In this document: one piece after another, positions 7,680 to 17,391 of the stretch
Layout of the letters: the number at the start of each line of letters is the position of its first letter
How positions within the stretch are numbered: position 1 is the first letter of the stretch
Assembly (NCBI RefSeq): GCF_007830445.1
Contig: NZ_VLKR01000004.1
Span: forward strand, 179,604 to 243,603
Source: Sphingobacterium siyangense
GTDB lineage: Bacteria; Bacteroidota; Bacteroidia; Sphingobacteriales; Sphingobacteriaceae
Direction: 5' to 3'
DNA length: 64,000 bases
Translations under genes and position numbers: made by a program
Notes under the pieces: model-generated
What the model was told of the DNA's origin: nothing
What the model saw: only the letters and a program-made list of their open reading frames with translations
Databases searched by the model: none

Positions 7680-7708
7680 GCCGACCAATGCTACGAACAT
7701 TAATCGGC
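7680..7708 (+). other. Imperfect hairpin between fecR and susC
   Basis: Arms GCCGACCAATG and CATTAATCGGC pair over 9 of 11 positions around a 7-nt loop, with a 2x2 internal loop. There is no T-run, so it is not a standard terminator. It could stabilise or process the mRNA between the regulatory gene and the highly expressed susC, which is an inference only. Confidence 0.4.
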
Positions 7709-7785
7709 CATAATAGCGATCTCCATTTTTGACCGATTTACCCAATCAGTTTAATAATAGATTATATCCCTAATTCAACAAATTT

Positions 7786-10700
7786 ATGAATTTTAATTTT
7801 CTTGTTCATAGAAATCGAATTGCTGTGAACATACCCAAGCAATGGAAGACCAAAATGAAGCTTAGTGCCTTTTTTACCCTTGCATGTGTTGTTAAGCTGT
7901 CTGCAGCTAGCTACGCACAATCAATTACTATTAACGCCAAAAAAATGTCTTTGGTGCAGGTATTACGTACCATCCAAAAACAGAGTGGCGTCCCCTTTCT
8001 GTTGAATGGTAAAGAACTTGCCGACATTAAAATTGAGGCGCAGGTTCGTAATATGCCTTTAGAAAAAGCCATACAGCTTCTCTTAAAAGACCAACCTGTC
8101 GATTGGAGTTTTCAGGACAATATGCTTGTCGTAACGAAGTTAAAAACAAATTATCCGACTTATGAGCTTCCAAATAACTACACGTTAGTACAACAAACCC
8201 GCACATTCAAAGGAAATGTTCACGATAGCAAAGGAACAATGCTTCAGGGCGCGACGATTATAATAAAAGGTTCGACAAGGGCAACCACGACAGATGAAAG
8301 TGGTAACTTTCAGATCGAAGCAAATAATAATGCCGTACTCGTGATTAAAATGATCGGCTACCAAACCAAAGAAATCCCATTATCCAACCAGCTTTACCTG
8401 AATATTGAACTTAGCCAACAGGTCGATGCTTTGGAAGAAGTCGTCGTCGTAGGCTACGGTACGACAAAAAAGAAAGAATTAATCGGTTCGGTTTCCCAAG
8501 TTGATGGGAAACAACTAGCCAAACGCTCCGTTCCCCAGCTTGCGCAAGCCCTCACAGGTCAAATGCCCGGTGTGACCGTCATACAGCGATCTGGTCAGCC
8601 TGGTGCAGCAAACAATACCATACAGATCCGTGGTGTGGGTTCGTTCGGTGCAAGTACCGACGCGCTTATTTTAGTCGACGGTATACCCACCAATTCCTTC
8701 AATGATATCGATCCAAATGATGTTGCATCTATCTCGGTACTGAAAGACGCTTCCTCCGCTGCGATATATGGAGCTAGAGCCGCCAACGGTGTTATTCTGG
8801 TTACAACAAAAACCGGGGCAACAGGTGGAAAATTAACGGTCAATTACAATGGCTATTACGGTATCCAGAAACCAACAGCGTTCCCCGAATTTGTCAACTC
8901 TTGGGAGTACGCTTCCTTGCTCAATGAAACCACAAGTGGCGGCGGAGGCTACACCGCAGAGGAGATCCAAAAATTTAAAGATGGCTCGGATCCCGATAAC
9001 TACCCAAATAGGAATTACTTGACCAGTTCATTCAAGTCCCAAGCGGCGCAAACAGGCCACAACTTAAATATATCCAATACCACAGATAAAATACAATACA
9101 CCTTATCTGCGGGCTTTCTCAATCAAAAAGGTATTGTCATCAAAAACAATTTTGACAAATACAATGTCCGCCTCAATCTCATATCAAACCTCAATGACAA
9201 GCTCAAATTAACGACGCGGGTAGCAGCAATTCAGACCGAAACAGACGAACCCGCAGCACCGGCAACGCTTGACTTCTCCAGCATGACGGATATCATTTCT
9301 CAGGTGATTCGCTATCCCGCCATATACCCGATCCGCCTGAGCAACGGCGACTGGGGCGCAGGGAATAACCTGAAGGGGACACCTGTATCTTTCCTGGAGA
9401 GCGAATCTTTCTACAAAGAAAAAGTATCCAATATCTCCGGAAACGCAAGACTCGACTGGAAACCGATTTCAGATCTGACCTTGTCCGCTATTGGGGGCTA
9501 TACGCAGACGAATGGCCGCACAAAACTTTTTAGAGCATCACAACGGATCAACAATTCCATTACGCTCGGACCTTCTAGCCTCAATCAAACTGCTCCTTAT
9601 GAAACGTATAAAACGTTTCAGGCCTTAGCAGACTATAATAAAACGATCGGGGAACATTCCCTGAAAATATTGGGCGGTTATTCTTTCGAGAAAGGCTACA
9701 GCGAAGGTTTAAGCGCTTACCGCCAGAATTTTCCCAGCAATGATCTTACCGAGTTAAATGTAGGTTCACCAGATGGACAACAAAATACTGGTACAGCTAC
9801 TGAGTGGGCATTGGAATCGTTATTTGCACGCATACAATATAACTATGCCAAGAAATACCTGGTCGAAGGTGTTGTTCGATACGATGGATCTTCCCGTTTT
9901 CCAACCGATAAAAAGTATGCCACTTTTCCTTCAATTGCAGTAGGTTGGCTACTGAGTGAAGAATCGTTTATAAAGGACCACTATAGCTGGATAGACGAAT
10001 TGAAAATCAAAGGATCTTATGGAGTTCTCGGTAACCAAAATATTGTCAATAATGTCCAACAGCGCGTTGTCTCTAACTACCCATACCAGGATGTTTTAAA
10101 TCCTGGTTACAATTACCCCTTTGGAAACACTATTTCTCCAGGGGTCGCCCGAACAACAATTGTTGACCCTATGCTACGCTGGGAATCGACCCGAACGGCA
10201 GATGCGGGCGTAGAAGTGGCTTTATTTAAAAATTTACTGACCTTCAGCAGTACCTATTATAACCGATATACTTACGATATTTTGGTGAGCCCAGGTTCTA
10301 GTGTTTCCAAAATTTTGGGTTTTGAAGTAGGTGTACAAAATTCTGGAAAACTTCGAAATACAGGATGGGAATTTACACTAGGGCATCAAAAAAAATTAAA
10401 TGATTTTTCTTACAACGTAAATCTGAACTTCTCTACGGTCAAAAATAGGGTCGTCGATTTGGGTGTCGGCAATATCAATCAACCGAATGGCTTAGTGGGA
10501 AATGGTTCAACCCTATTTATCGGTTACCCGATTCAAGCCTACTACGGCTACCAGGCCGATGGCTTGTTTATTGATGCAGCCGATATTGCAAGCTATACCA
10601 ATCAAACCAGCATCAACCCCAAACCGCAACCAGGCGATATCCGCTACAAGGACATCAGTGGCCCCGACGGTGTACCTGATGGAAAAGTAGACGCTACGTA

Positions 10701-11214
10701 CGACCGAACTGTAATTGGATCACGCATCCCCAAATACACCTACGGGATGAATATCGGAATGAACTACAAAGGGTTTGACTTAGGAATACTTCTTCAAGGT
10801 GTAAGCGGTGTCAAAGGCTTATTGGACAATTATGCTGGATTTGCGTTGACACAAAACGGCAATATCCAACGCTGGCAAGCTGATGGCAGATGGACTGCAG
10901 CCAATCCCGATCGAAATGCCATATACCCAAGAATTGAACAATTGCCGAATACTGGCACACCAAATACCCTGCTATCGGACTACTGGTTACTGGACGCAAG
11001 CTATCTGCGGCTCAAGAACATCCAATTGGGTTATACCATTCCTAAGCACATCCTTAACAAATGGAAATTGTCGGGTCTAAGGGTTTACGCAAATGCCGAA
11101 AACCTATTCACGAAAAGCAACTATAGAAAAGGATGGGATCCCGAAATCAATTCAAGCGGAGCCTACTACCCTATTATGCGCAATTTTACATTTGGGGTTA
11201 ACCTTAGTTTTTAA
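7786..11214 (+). CDS. SusC-type TonB-dependent transporter with STN domain
   Basis: A 1142-residue outer-membrane protein. After a signal region ending near SYAQS (about 45) come an STN domain (about 47-118), a carboxypeptidase-regulatory-like domain (about 138-215), the plug (about 220-345; VVVGYGTTKKKELIGSVSQV at its start, QIRGVGSFGASTDALILVDG inside) and a beta barrel ending in NLSF. It should import, with the lipoprotein SusD that follows 17 nt later, an oligosaccharide or other large ligand. The STN domain marks a transducer that signals through the upstream FecR protein. ATG 7786 gives a long n-region common in this family; M24 (7855) is an alternative start. Confidence 0.95.
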   Translation: MNFNFLVHRNRIAVNIPKQWKTKMKLSAFFTLACVVKLSAASYAQSITINAKKMSLVQVLRTIQKQSGVPFLLNGKELADIKIEAQVRNMPLEKAIQLLLKDQPVDWSFQDNMLVVTKLKTNYPTYELPNNYTLVQQTRTFKGNVHDSKGTMLQGATIIIKGSTRATTTDESGNFQIEANNNAVLVIKMIGYQTKEIPLSNQLYLNIELSQQVDALEEVVVVGYGTTKKKELIGSVSQVDGKQLAKRSVPQLAQALTGQMPGVTVIQRSGQPGAANNTIQIRGVGSFGASTDALILVDGIPTNSFNDIDPNDVASISVLKDASSAAIYGARAANGVILVTTKTGATGGKLTVNYNGYYGIQKPTAFPEFVNSWEYASLLNETTSGGGGYTAEEIQKFKDGSDPDNYPNRNYLTSSFKSQAAQTGHNLNISNTTDKIQYTLSAGFLNQKGIVIKNNFDKYNVRLNLISNLNDKLKLTTRVAAIQTETDEPAAPATLDFSSMTDIISQVIRYPAIYPIRLSNGDWGAGNNLKGTPVSFLESESFYKEKVSNISGNARLDWKPISDLTLSAIGGYTQTNGRTKLFRASQRINNSITLGPSSLNQTAPYETYKTFQALADYNKTIGEHSLKILGGYSFEKGYSEGLSAYRQNFPSNDLTELNVGSPDGQQNTGTATEWALESLFARIQYNYAKKYLVEGVVRYDGSSRFPTDKKYATFPSIAVGWLLSEESFIKDHYSWIDELKIKGSYGVLGNQNIVNNVQQRVVSNYPYQDVLNPGYNYPFGNTISPGVARTTIVDPMLRWESTRTADAGVEVALFKNLLTFSSTYYNRYTYDILVSPGSSVSKILGFEVGVQNSGKLRNTGWEFTLGHQKKLNDFSYNVNLNFSTVKNRVVDLGVGNINQPNGLVGNGSTLFIGYPIQAYYGYQADGLFIDAADIASYTNQTSINPKPQPGDIRYKDISGPDGVPDGKVDATYDRTVIGSRIPKYTYGMNIGMNYKGFDLGILLQGVSGVKGLLDNYAGFALTQNGNIQRWQADGRWTAANPDRNAIYPRIEQLPNTGTPNTLLSDYWLLDASYLRLKNIQLGYTIPKHILNKWKLSGLRVYANAENLFTKSNYRKGWDPEINSSGAYYPIMRNFTFGVNLSF

Positions 11215-11231
11215 CCAATCGATAAAAAACC

Positions 11232-12887
11232 ATGATACACATCTCATATAAACCTATAAAATTGGCCTTATGCATTCTTTTTGCATCAAGCCTGAGTACC
11301 AGTTGTAAAAAGCAACTGGAAACCAATCCACTGGATAAATTTGCCAACGAAACCTTTTGGACAAACGAAACGAATGCTCGAGCAGCGCTGACAGGATTAT
11401 ACAAAGCAGAAATACAAATGAACTCCCTCGCCGAATTCAGCCCTACAGATTGGTGGTCCTATAACGGTCTGCTTTACCTGGAGTTTGCTTCGGACAACGC
11501 CTACGATAGACGTGGTGATAATTCGGTTTTCAACAAACTATCCGATGGTACATTAACGAGCAATAATAGCAACTTAGACAATTATTGGATGTATACCTAC
11601 AAGAAAATCGCCCGTGTAAATTATTTTCTTGAAAATATAGATAAAACTCCTATTTCAGCAGATCTACTCGCACGATTTAAAGCAGAAGCCCGGTTTATTC
11701 GTGCTTGCCAATATTTCTACCTGTCCCAATACTGGGGTGATGCCCCTTTAGTTACCAAAACTTTAACGCCCAGTGAAGCGAATCAGGTTTCCAAAGCGAA
11801 AAAACAGGAATTGGTTACATTTGTCGCGCGTGAATTGCAGGAAGCGGCAAACGACTTACCTAGTTATGGCAAATTGACTACCGCAGAAAGGGGCCGCGCA
11901 AGCAAACAGGCAGCCCTCGCTTTCCTTGGACGCATCCAACTGGCAGAAAAATCTTACGCCGACGCTATCAAAAGCTATGAGCAGATCATCAATGCCAATG
12001 AAAATAACATAGATCCTAACTATTCAGGATTATTTAATGGAACCAACGAAACGAGCAAAGAGATTATTTTTGCCACGCAGTACTTGGTTGATCTTGCCGG
12101 AAACGGTATGTTTCAGCACAATTTTCCGGCAATCGCAGGCGGCTGGCATCTTCACTGTCCGCTCGGTAGTCTTGTAGAAAGCTATGGTTTCACCGATGGA
12201 ACGGCATTTTCGTACGATGATGCGCGCTATAATGCGCAAGACATCAGCAAAAACCGGGATCCGCGTTTAGCCTTCACCGTGATAACGAATGGTGATCGTT
12301 TCAAAAACCTTAAATATACTTCTCACCCCGATTCCACCCTATCTATCGACCAATTGACAACAACAAAACAGGCCACTCGTACGGGCTACGGATTACGCAA
12401 GTTCAACGACGAAGGGTTTAGTGGAAACTTACAAAACTCTGGAGCCGACGTTCCTATTGTACGCTACGCCGAAGTTCTCCTGAGTTACCTTGAAGCCAAA
12501 CTCGAAAATGGAGATCCTATTACCAGCGACTTACTCGACAAAACCATCAACGCTGTCAGAAAAAGAAGCAGCGTTAATATGCCAGCCATTAACGTCCAAA
12601 GTAGTACCTCCTTGCGCACGACGTTACGCAACGAAAGACGTGTGGAACTCGCATTGGAAGGACTTCGTTATTGGGATTTACTACGTTGGGGTATCGCAAA
12701 GGATGTACTGAAAGGTGACTTTTATGGCGCCCCATTTCCAAATGCGAAAAATCTTCGAATAAAATCCGGTGGAAGTAAAGACCCTTATAGCCGATGGTAT
12801 GTGACCAGCAAATCCTTCCGGGTTGGCCAAGATGAACATTGGCCGATTCCGCAAAATGAAGTTAATATCAATCCAAATTTAAAATAG
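11232..12887 (+). CDS. SusD/RagB-family surface lipoprotein
   Basis: A 551-residue lipoprotein with a lipobox ending at Cys25 (SLSTSC). The SusD-like N-terminal part and TPR-type helices follow (KIARVNYFLENID, FKAEARFIRACQYFYLSQYW) and the C-terminal RagB region has the standard VRYAEVLLSYLEAK, RNERRVELALEGLRYWDLLRW and WPIPQNEVNINPNL. It is the ligand-binding lid of the SusC barrel encoded just upstream. The specific ligand is unknown, but the two sulfatase genes that follow suggest a sulfated compound. Confidence 0.95.
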   Translation: MIHISYKPIKLALCILFASSLSTSCKKQLETNPLDKFANETFWTNETNARAALTGLYKAEIQMNSLAEFSPTDWWSYNGLLYLEFASDNAYDRRGDNSVFNKLSDGTLTSNNSNLDNYWMYTYKKIARVNYFLENIDKTPISADLLARFKAEARFIRACQYFYLSQYWGDAPLVTKTLTPSEANQVSKAKKQELVTFVARELQEAANDLPSYGKLTTAERGRASKQAALAFLGRIQLAEKSYADAIKSYEQIINANENNIDPNYSGLFNGTNETSKEIIFATQYLVDLAGNGMFQHNFPAIAGGWHLHCPLGSLVESYGFTDGTAFSYDDARYNAQDISKNRDPRLAFTVITNGDRFKNLKYTSHPDSTLSIDQLTTTKQATRTGYGLRKFNDEGFSGNLQNSGADVPIVRYAEVLLSYLEAKLENGDPITSDLLDKTINAVRKRSSVNMPAINVQSSTSLRTTLRNERRVELALEGLRYWDLLRWGIAKDVLKGDFYGAPFPNAKNLRIKSGGSKDPYSRWYVTSKSFRVGQDEHWPIPQNEVNINPNLK

Positions 12888-12942
12888 TATCTTGGGTATC
12901 GTCAATTGTCAAACGATACCCTTTAAACAAAACTTAACGTAT

Positions 12943-14466
12943 ATGAAGAAGCCACTATCCCTAACGTTATTACTCTCCTCGAGCCTTTTCGCAGCGCTCC
13001 CCACAGTTAGTTTTGCCCAAAAGGCTAGTAAACCAAATGTGATCTATATTTATGCAGACGACCTTGGTTTTGGTGATTTAAGCAGCTATGGTGCCAAACA
13101 AATCGAAACCCCCAACCTGGATAAGCTCGCCCAAAGCGGCGTACGATTTACCAATGCTCATAGTACTTCGGCAACTTGTACCCCTTCCCGTTTTGCATTG
13201 ATGACCGGAACGTATCCCTGGCGTCAGGAAGGTACAGGCATTCTGCCCGGAGATGCCAAACTAATCGTTCCAACAGATAAAATCACCTTACCCAAAGTAT
13301 TTAAACATGCGGGCTACGCTACCGCCATTGTTGGCAAATGGCATATGGGACTCGGAAATCAGGTCCAAAAAGACTGGAACGCACCCATCAAACCCGGGCC
13401 TAATGATGTAGGTTTTGACTATTCATTCATTTTTCCTGCAACAGCAGATCGCGTCCCAACGGTGTTCCTTGAAAATGATCAGGTCGTCGCTGCAGAGGCC
13501 AATGATCCAATCCTGGTCGACTATGAAAAGAAAATAGGTAACGACCCCACAGGAAAAGAGCATCCCGAACTGCTCAAAATGCATTCTTCACCTGGCCAGG
13601 GACATAATCAAACTATTGTCAACGGTATCGGAAGAATCGGTTACATGAGCGGTGGAACACGTGCAAGATGGGTAGACGAAGAAGTTTCTACAACATTTCT
13701 TCACAAGGCCCAGGACTTTATTTCGCAACATCAAAACAAACCCTTCTTTCTCTACTTCTGCTTGACAGAACCACACGTCCCTCGCATGCCAGCAACACAA
13801 TTTAAAGGTAAAAGCAAACTCGGCTACCGCGGCGATGCAATCCTTCAATTGGATTGGACCGTCGGACAAATTCAACAGCAATTGCAACTTTTGGGACTTG
13901 ACAAAAACACGATTATAATTTTCAGCAGCGACAACGGCCCCGTTCTCGACGACGGGTATATGGATGGCGCTGTGGCCCAGCAAAATGGCCATTTACCCGC
14001 AGGTCCACTACGCGGTGGCAAATATAGCATCTTCGAAGGCGGAACTCGCGTGCCCTTTATCGTAAGCGGCAAGGGCGTTGCACAGGGAAAAGTTTCCAAT
14101 GCATTGATCAGCCAAATAGACCTCTTGGCAACAAGTGCCCAATTATTGGATGTTCCACTAAAAGCAGATGAAGCAAAAGACAGCGCGCCGCTCTTGAAAA
14201 CCTTAACCGGTCAAGATAATAAGGGACGTAGCAGTATGGTTCAGCATGCACAGACACTTGCCATCGTAAAGGACGAATGGAAATATATTGCGCCAAGCAA
14301 AGGTTCCCCCTACATGAAATTAACCGATACAGAAACAGGAAGTCTTCCGGAAGATCAGTTATACGATCTTAAAAATGATATCGGCGAAAAGAATAATGTG
14401 GCTTCAAAATATCCAGAAAAGGTCGCTGAACTCAAGCAATTATTGGAAGGAGAACGTAAAAAATGA
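12943..14466 (+). CDS. S1-family sulfatase 1
   Basis: A 507-residue secreted arylsulfatase-type enzyme with a signal peptide ending at SFAQ. Metal-binding Asp39-Asp40 lie in YADDLGFGD; Cys79 in CTPSR is the residue converted to formylglycine; KWHMG, EPHVP and SSDNGP supply the other conserved Lys, His and Asp-Asn residues. LRGGKYSIFEGGTRVP is the family signature near 330. Sulfate removal from a glycan or other ester in the periplasm is the expected role. ATG 12943 follows the family start; the TTG 51 nt upstream would spoil the signal peptide. The stop overlaps the next gene's start (ATGA). The Cys-type site requires a formylglycine-generating enzyme, which is not in this window. Confidence 0.93.
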   Translation: MKKPLSLTLLLSSSLFAALPTVSFAQKASKPNVIYIYADDLGFGDLSSYGAKQIETPNLDKLAQSGVRFTNAHSTSATCTPSRFALMTGTYPWRQEGTGILPGDAKLIVPTDKITLPKVFKHAGYATAIVGKWHMGLGNQVQKDWNAPIKPGPNDVGFDYSFIFPATADRVPTVFLENDQVVAAEANDPILVDYEKKIGNDPTGKEHPELLKMHSSPGQGHNQTIVNGIGRIGYMSGGTRARWVDEEVSTTFLHKAQDFISQHQNKPFFLYFCLTEPHVPRMPATQFKGKSKLGYRGDAILQLDWTVGQIQQQLQLLGLDKNTIIIFSSDNGPVLDDGYMDGAVAQQNGHLPAGPLRGGKYSIFEGGTRVPFIVSGKGVAQGKVSNALISQIDLLATSAQLLDVPLKADEAKDSAPLLKTLTGQDNKGRSSMVQHAQTLAIVKDEWKYIAPSKGSPYMKLTDTETGSLPEDQLYDLKNDIGEKNNVASKYPEKVAELKQLLEGERKK

Positions 14467-15953
14467 AACTAAAAGTTGGACTTTCCCTCATCCTCCTCGG
14501 ATGGGGGACTCTTTTTGCACAACAAAAGAAAAAGCAGCATAAATTGCCCAATATTATATTTTTTTATGCAGACGATTTAGGTTATGCCGAAACTGAGCCC
14601 TATGGACAACGATTGATCAAAACACCAAATATCCAGCAACTGGCACATGAAGGTTTACGCTTTATAAACCACTATACAAGTACTCCAGTATGCGCCCCAG
14701 CCCGTTGCATGTTATTAACGGGCAAGCATGGTGGCCAATCTTATATTCGCGGAAATTATGAATTGGGCGGTTTCGCAGATAGTCTCGAGGGTGGCCAGAT
14801 GCCACTACCTGAAGGAACGTATACCATGGCTCACCTATTTAAAAAAGCCGGTTATCAGACCGCTGCCATTGGAAAGTGGGGACTTGGAATGAATAATTCC
14901 ACCGGAAGCCCCAATAAACAGGGATTTGACTATTTCTTCGGTTACCTGGACCAAAAACAGGCACACAATTATTACCCAACACATCTTTGGGAAAATGAAA
15001 CAAAATATCCCCTTCAAAACAAGGAAAAATTTGTCCATTCTCCTTTAGATTCCAGTAAGGCCACGGCGGAGGACTTCAAACAGTTTGACGGTAAGGAATA
15101 TGCACCTGAACTAATGACTGAGAAAGCACTGGCTTTTATCGACAAAAACCAACGCAAACCTTTTTTCTTATACCTTCCTTATACATTGCCGCACTTATCA
15201 CTACAAGTTCCACAGGAATATGTAGATAAATATAAGGACCTCTTCCATGACAAACCTTATTACGGACAGGACGGCTATACGGCTACCCCCTATCCAAGAG
15301 CAACCTATGCCGGTATGATCACCTATCTGGATGACCAGGTCGGCACGATTATGAAGCATATCAAAGCATTGGGAATAGATGACAATACCATTATTCTATT
15401 CTCCAGTGACAACGGAACTGGCTTTAATGGGGGCATAGATTATCGTTTTTTCCGCAGTGTCGATTCACTTCGGGGATTGAAAATGGATGTTTTTGAAGGC
15501 GGTATCAAAGTTCCGTTAATTGTCAGGTGGCCCAACCATATCAAAGCGAATTCCGAAACAGACTTGATTTCGGCCCAATACGATCTCATGGCTACCTTCG
15601 CTCAGCTGGTTCAACAAAGCCCCGGCCACAGCAATGGGCTCTCCCTCCTTCCAACCTGGCTGGGTCAAAAGAACCAACAAAAACATCAATATCTCTATTT
15701 CGAATATCCAGAAAAGGGCGGCCAGATCGCCATACGCGAAGGACGCTGGAAGGCAGTCAAGCTCGATCTGAAGAAAAACCCTAAATCAAAATGGCAATTA
15801 TATGATTTAACAACAGACCCTTGGGAAGAAAAAGATATCGCGGTACAGCACCCACAAATGCTGCTGCATTTCGATGAAATTATCCATAATGAACACCAGC
15901 CTGCTCATATACAGGAATGGGAGATTGTAGCGAATAAGATGATTAAAAAATAA
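14463..15953 (+). CDS. S1-family sulfatase 2
   Basis: A 496-residue secreted sulfatase with a signal peptide ending near LFAQ (residue 20). Asp37-Asp38 in FYADDLGYAE bind the metal, Cys77 in VCAPAR is the formylglycine precursor, and GKWGLG, LPHLSLQ and SSDNGTG carry the remaining active-site positions. The signature LRGLKMDVFEGGIKVP is close to, but distinct from, that of the first sulfatase, so they probably act on different sulfate positions of the same substrate. Its ATG overlaps the preceding stop (ATGA), indicating translational coupling. No glycoside hydrolase accompanies the pair. Confidence 0.93.
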   Translation: MKLKVGLSLILLGWGTLFAQQKKKQHKLPNIIFFYADDLGYAETEPYGQRLIKTPNIQQLAHEGLRFINHYTSTPVCAPARCMLLTGKHGGQSYIRGNYELGGFADSLEGGQMPLPEGTYTMAHLFKKAGYQTAAIGKWGLGMNNSTGSPNKQGFDYFFGYLDQKQAHNYYPTHLWENETKYPLQNKEKFVHSPLDSSKATAEDFKQFDGKEYAPELMTEKALAFIDKNQRKPFFLYLPYTLPHLSLQVPQEYVDKYKDLFHDKPYYGQDGYTATPYPRATYAGMITYLDDQVGTIMKHIKALGIDDNTIILFSSDNGTGFNGGIDYRFFRSVDSLRGLKMDVFEGGIKVPLIVRWPNHIKANSETDLISAQYDLMATFAQLVQQSPGHSNGLSLLPTWLGQKNQQKHQYLYFEYPEKGGQIAIREGRWKAVKLDLKKNPKSKWQLYDLTTDPWEEKDIAVQHPQMLLHFDEIIHNEHQPAHIQEWEIVANKMIKK

Positions 15954-15981
15954 ATCGATTTCTTTCTTAATTTTTTAATCT

Positions 15982-16030
15982 TAAAAAACTTGGGTTGTCC
16001 GGATTGAATCATGACAACCCAAGTTTTTTA
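15982..16030 (+). terminator. Intrinsic terminator after the sulfatase genes
   Basis: A long stem (AAAAAACTTGGGTTGTC with GACAACCCAAGTTTTTT, about 17 bp) around a loop of about 13 nt and ending in T6. It lies between sulfatase 2 and the sigma gene, so the sigma factor probably has its own promoter or depends on read-through. Coordinates are approximate within a few bases. Confidence 0.8.
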
Positions 16031-16152
16031 TGTAATTTAGTCAAGCAATCCATAGCGGGGCTCGAATGTGAATTTACCTATTGAATGACGTATTGACCAC
16101 ACAGGTGTATAACATATTCCGAAGGCCAACGTAAAACGATCAATAACCAAGT

Positions 16153-16746
16153 ATGCGGCAAATAGAATCATACATCAATACACTTAAAGAAGGTGATGAA
16201 ATGGCTTTATGCTTTTTTATGGATCATTTTGGTCATTCCTTACGCTATTTTGCCTTTTCTTACCTCCGCAACAAAACCGATGCCGAGGAAATTGTCTCCG
16301 ATGTTTTTGTTAAACTCTGGAATAATAGACAAAAGGTAGAGCATTATGAAAGCCTTAAAGCCTTTCTTTTTATCGCTACTAAAAATGCCTGTATCGCTAT
16401 GCAAAGAACTACGCAATTCAAAATACGGAAAGAGGAACTCGATATTCTGCAGCATATGTCGGTTCCAGATGAAGATGTACTCAAGAAGATATTCCGAACA
16501 GAACTCACCGAGTTGTTACTTGCTGAAATCAATTTGCTTCCCAAACAACAAGCTCAGATCTGCAAGCTCAGTTTTTTGGAAGGCTTGAATACAGATGAAA
16601 TTTGCGAAACATTGAACACAACCGCATCAACCATCTATTATGCGAGATCCAAAGCATTGCATGCGTTAAAAGAACGTTTCAAATCGAAAAAATTTGAATA
16701 TCTCACCATCCTAATGCTGACAGCATGGTATACCTTCAAAAGTTAA
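16153..16746 (+). CDS. ECF (FecI-like) RNA polymerase sigma factor
   Basis: A 197-residue sigma-70 family protein of the extracytoplasmic-function type. Region 2 spans about 10-75 (YLRNKTDAEEIVSDVFVKLW) and region 4 about 120-175 (LPKQQAQICKLSFLEGLNTDE then the helix-turn-helix through STIYYARSKALHALK). The C-terminus carries a short hydrophobic tail (YLTILMLTAWYTF), common in Bacteroidetes ECF factors. Partner choice is inferred: the only FecR-type anti-sigma factor in the window opens the same locus 8.5 kb upstream. The usual order is sigma then anti-sigma side by side, so this layout is odd. Confidence 0.92.
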   Translation: MRQIESYINTLKEGDEMALCFFMDHFGHSLRYFAFSYLRNKTDAEEIVSDVFVKLWNNRQKVEHYESLKAFLFIATKNACIAMQRTTQFKIRKEELDILQHMSVPDEDVLKKIFRTELTELLLAEINLLPKQQAQICKLSFLEGLNTDEICETLNTTASTIYYARSKALHALKERFKSKKFEYLTILMLTAWYTFKS

Positions 16747-16850
16747 CTGCTACCACACAGCCCGCATCCTCCTCCCAGAAATTTATAAAAGAAATTAAAC
16801 AACTCGCTATTAAGCATTTAGGGAAATAACAATCAAAAAAAAATGATCAC

Positions 16851-16930
16851 AAAAAAAAGCTTAGCATTCGGTCGGGCGACCTGCTAAGCTTTTATAAATA
16901 CCTCTTTGTAAGAGGCAATCAACCTAAACC
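16851..16930 (-). ncRNA. Candidate small RNA of about 80 nt with own promoter and terminator
   Basis: On the minus strand a textbook promoter (16936-16967) is followed about 7 nt later by a short transcript with no reading frame. A small hairpin (CCTCTT/AAGAGG) comes first, then a strong stem (AAAAGCTTAGCA with TGCTAAGCTTTT and an inner GGTCG/CGACC) ending in T8 at 16858-16851. No gene follows on this strand, because the next is the convergent end of the ECF sigma gene, so it is not a leader. I recognise no Rfam family. Function is unknown; a trans-acting regulator is possible. Confidence 0.6.
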
Positions 16931-16935
16931 TAGGA

Positions 16936-16967
16936 CAAAGATAGTGGTTCAAATGATATAAACAAAA
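16936..16967 (-). promoter_or_regulatory. Promoter of the candidate small RNA
   Basis: Minus strand: TTTTG (16967-16963), 19 nt, then TATCTTTG (16943-16936). Both box sequences and spacing fit the Bacteroidetes primary-sigma consensus. The rest of the interval 16968-17391 shows no other recognisable element. Confidence 0.7.
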
Positions 16968-17391
16968 ATTTTGTTATATTTTTTTTCAACTCCCATAAAT
17001 TTGTTTTAGCACAGCAATCACAAAAGGAATAGTAAGTGTACAATGTACACTACAATCTTTTTGCATTTTTCAACAGGTTATTTTTTTGGTTGCTTCGCTC
17101 AGCTAGTCCCAACCACAGTATTTAACCCTTGCATTATTTATCTTTACAACAGAATAACCGATCATCTCCTGCCTTCGTTTTATCTGTCACTTTTATCTTT
17201 ACGTACTCAATTGCATCCGTAAATATAGCCTAAAGGTCAATACAGACCACAATTGTTGATTGTCCCTTAACTTTCAAGTCTGCCATTTAACTTAATTTGG
17301 TGGTGAAGTCTGATTTCAGATGTAATCACCATGAGCTCTTATCTACCACATTTGTGCGATCTAAACATCGATATTTCATTTAATTATTTAG

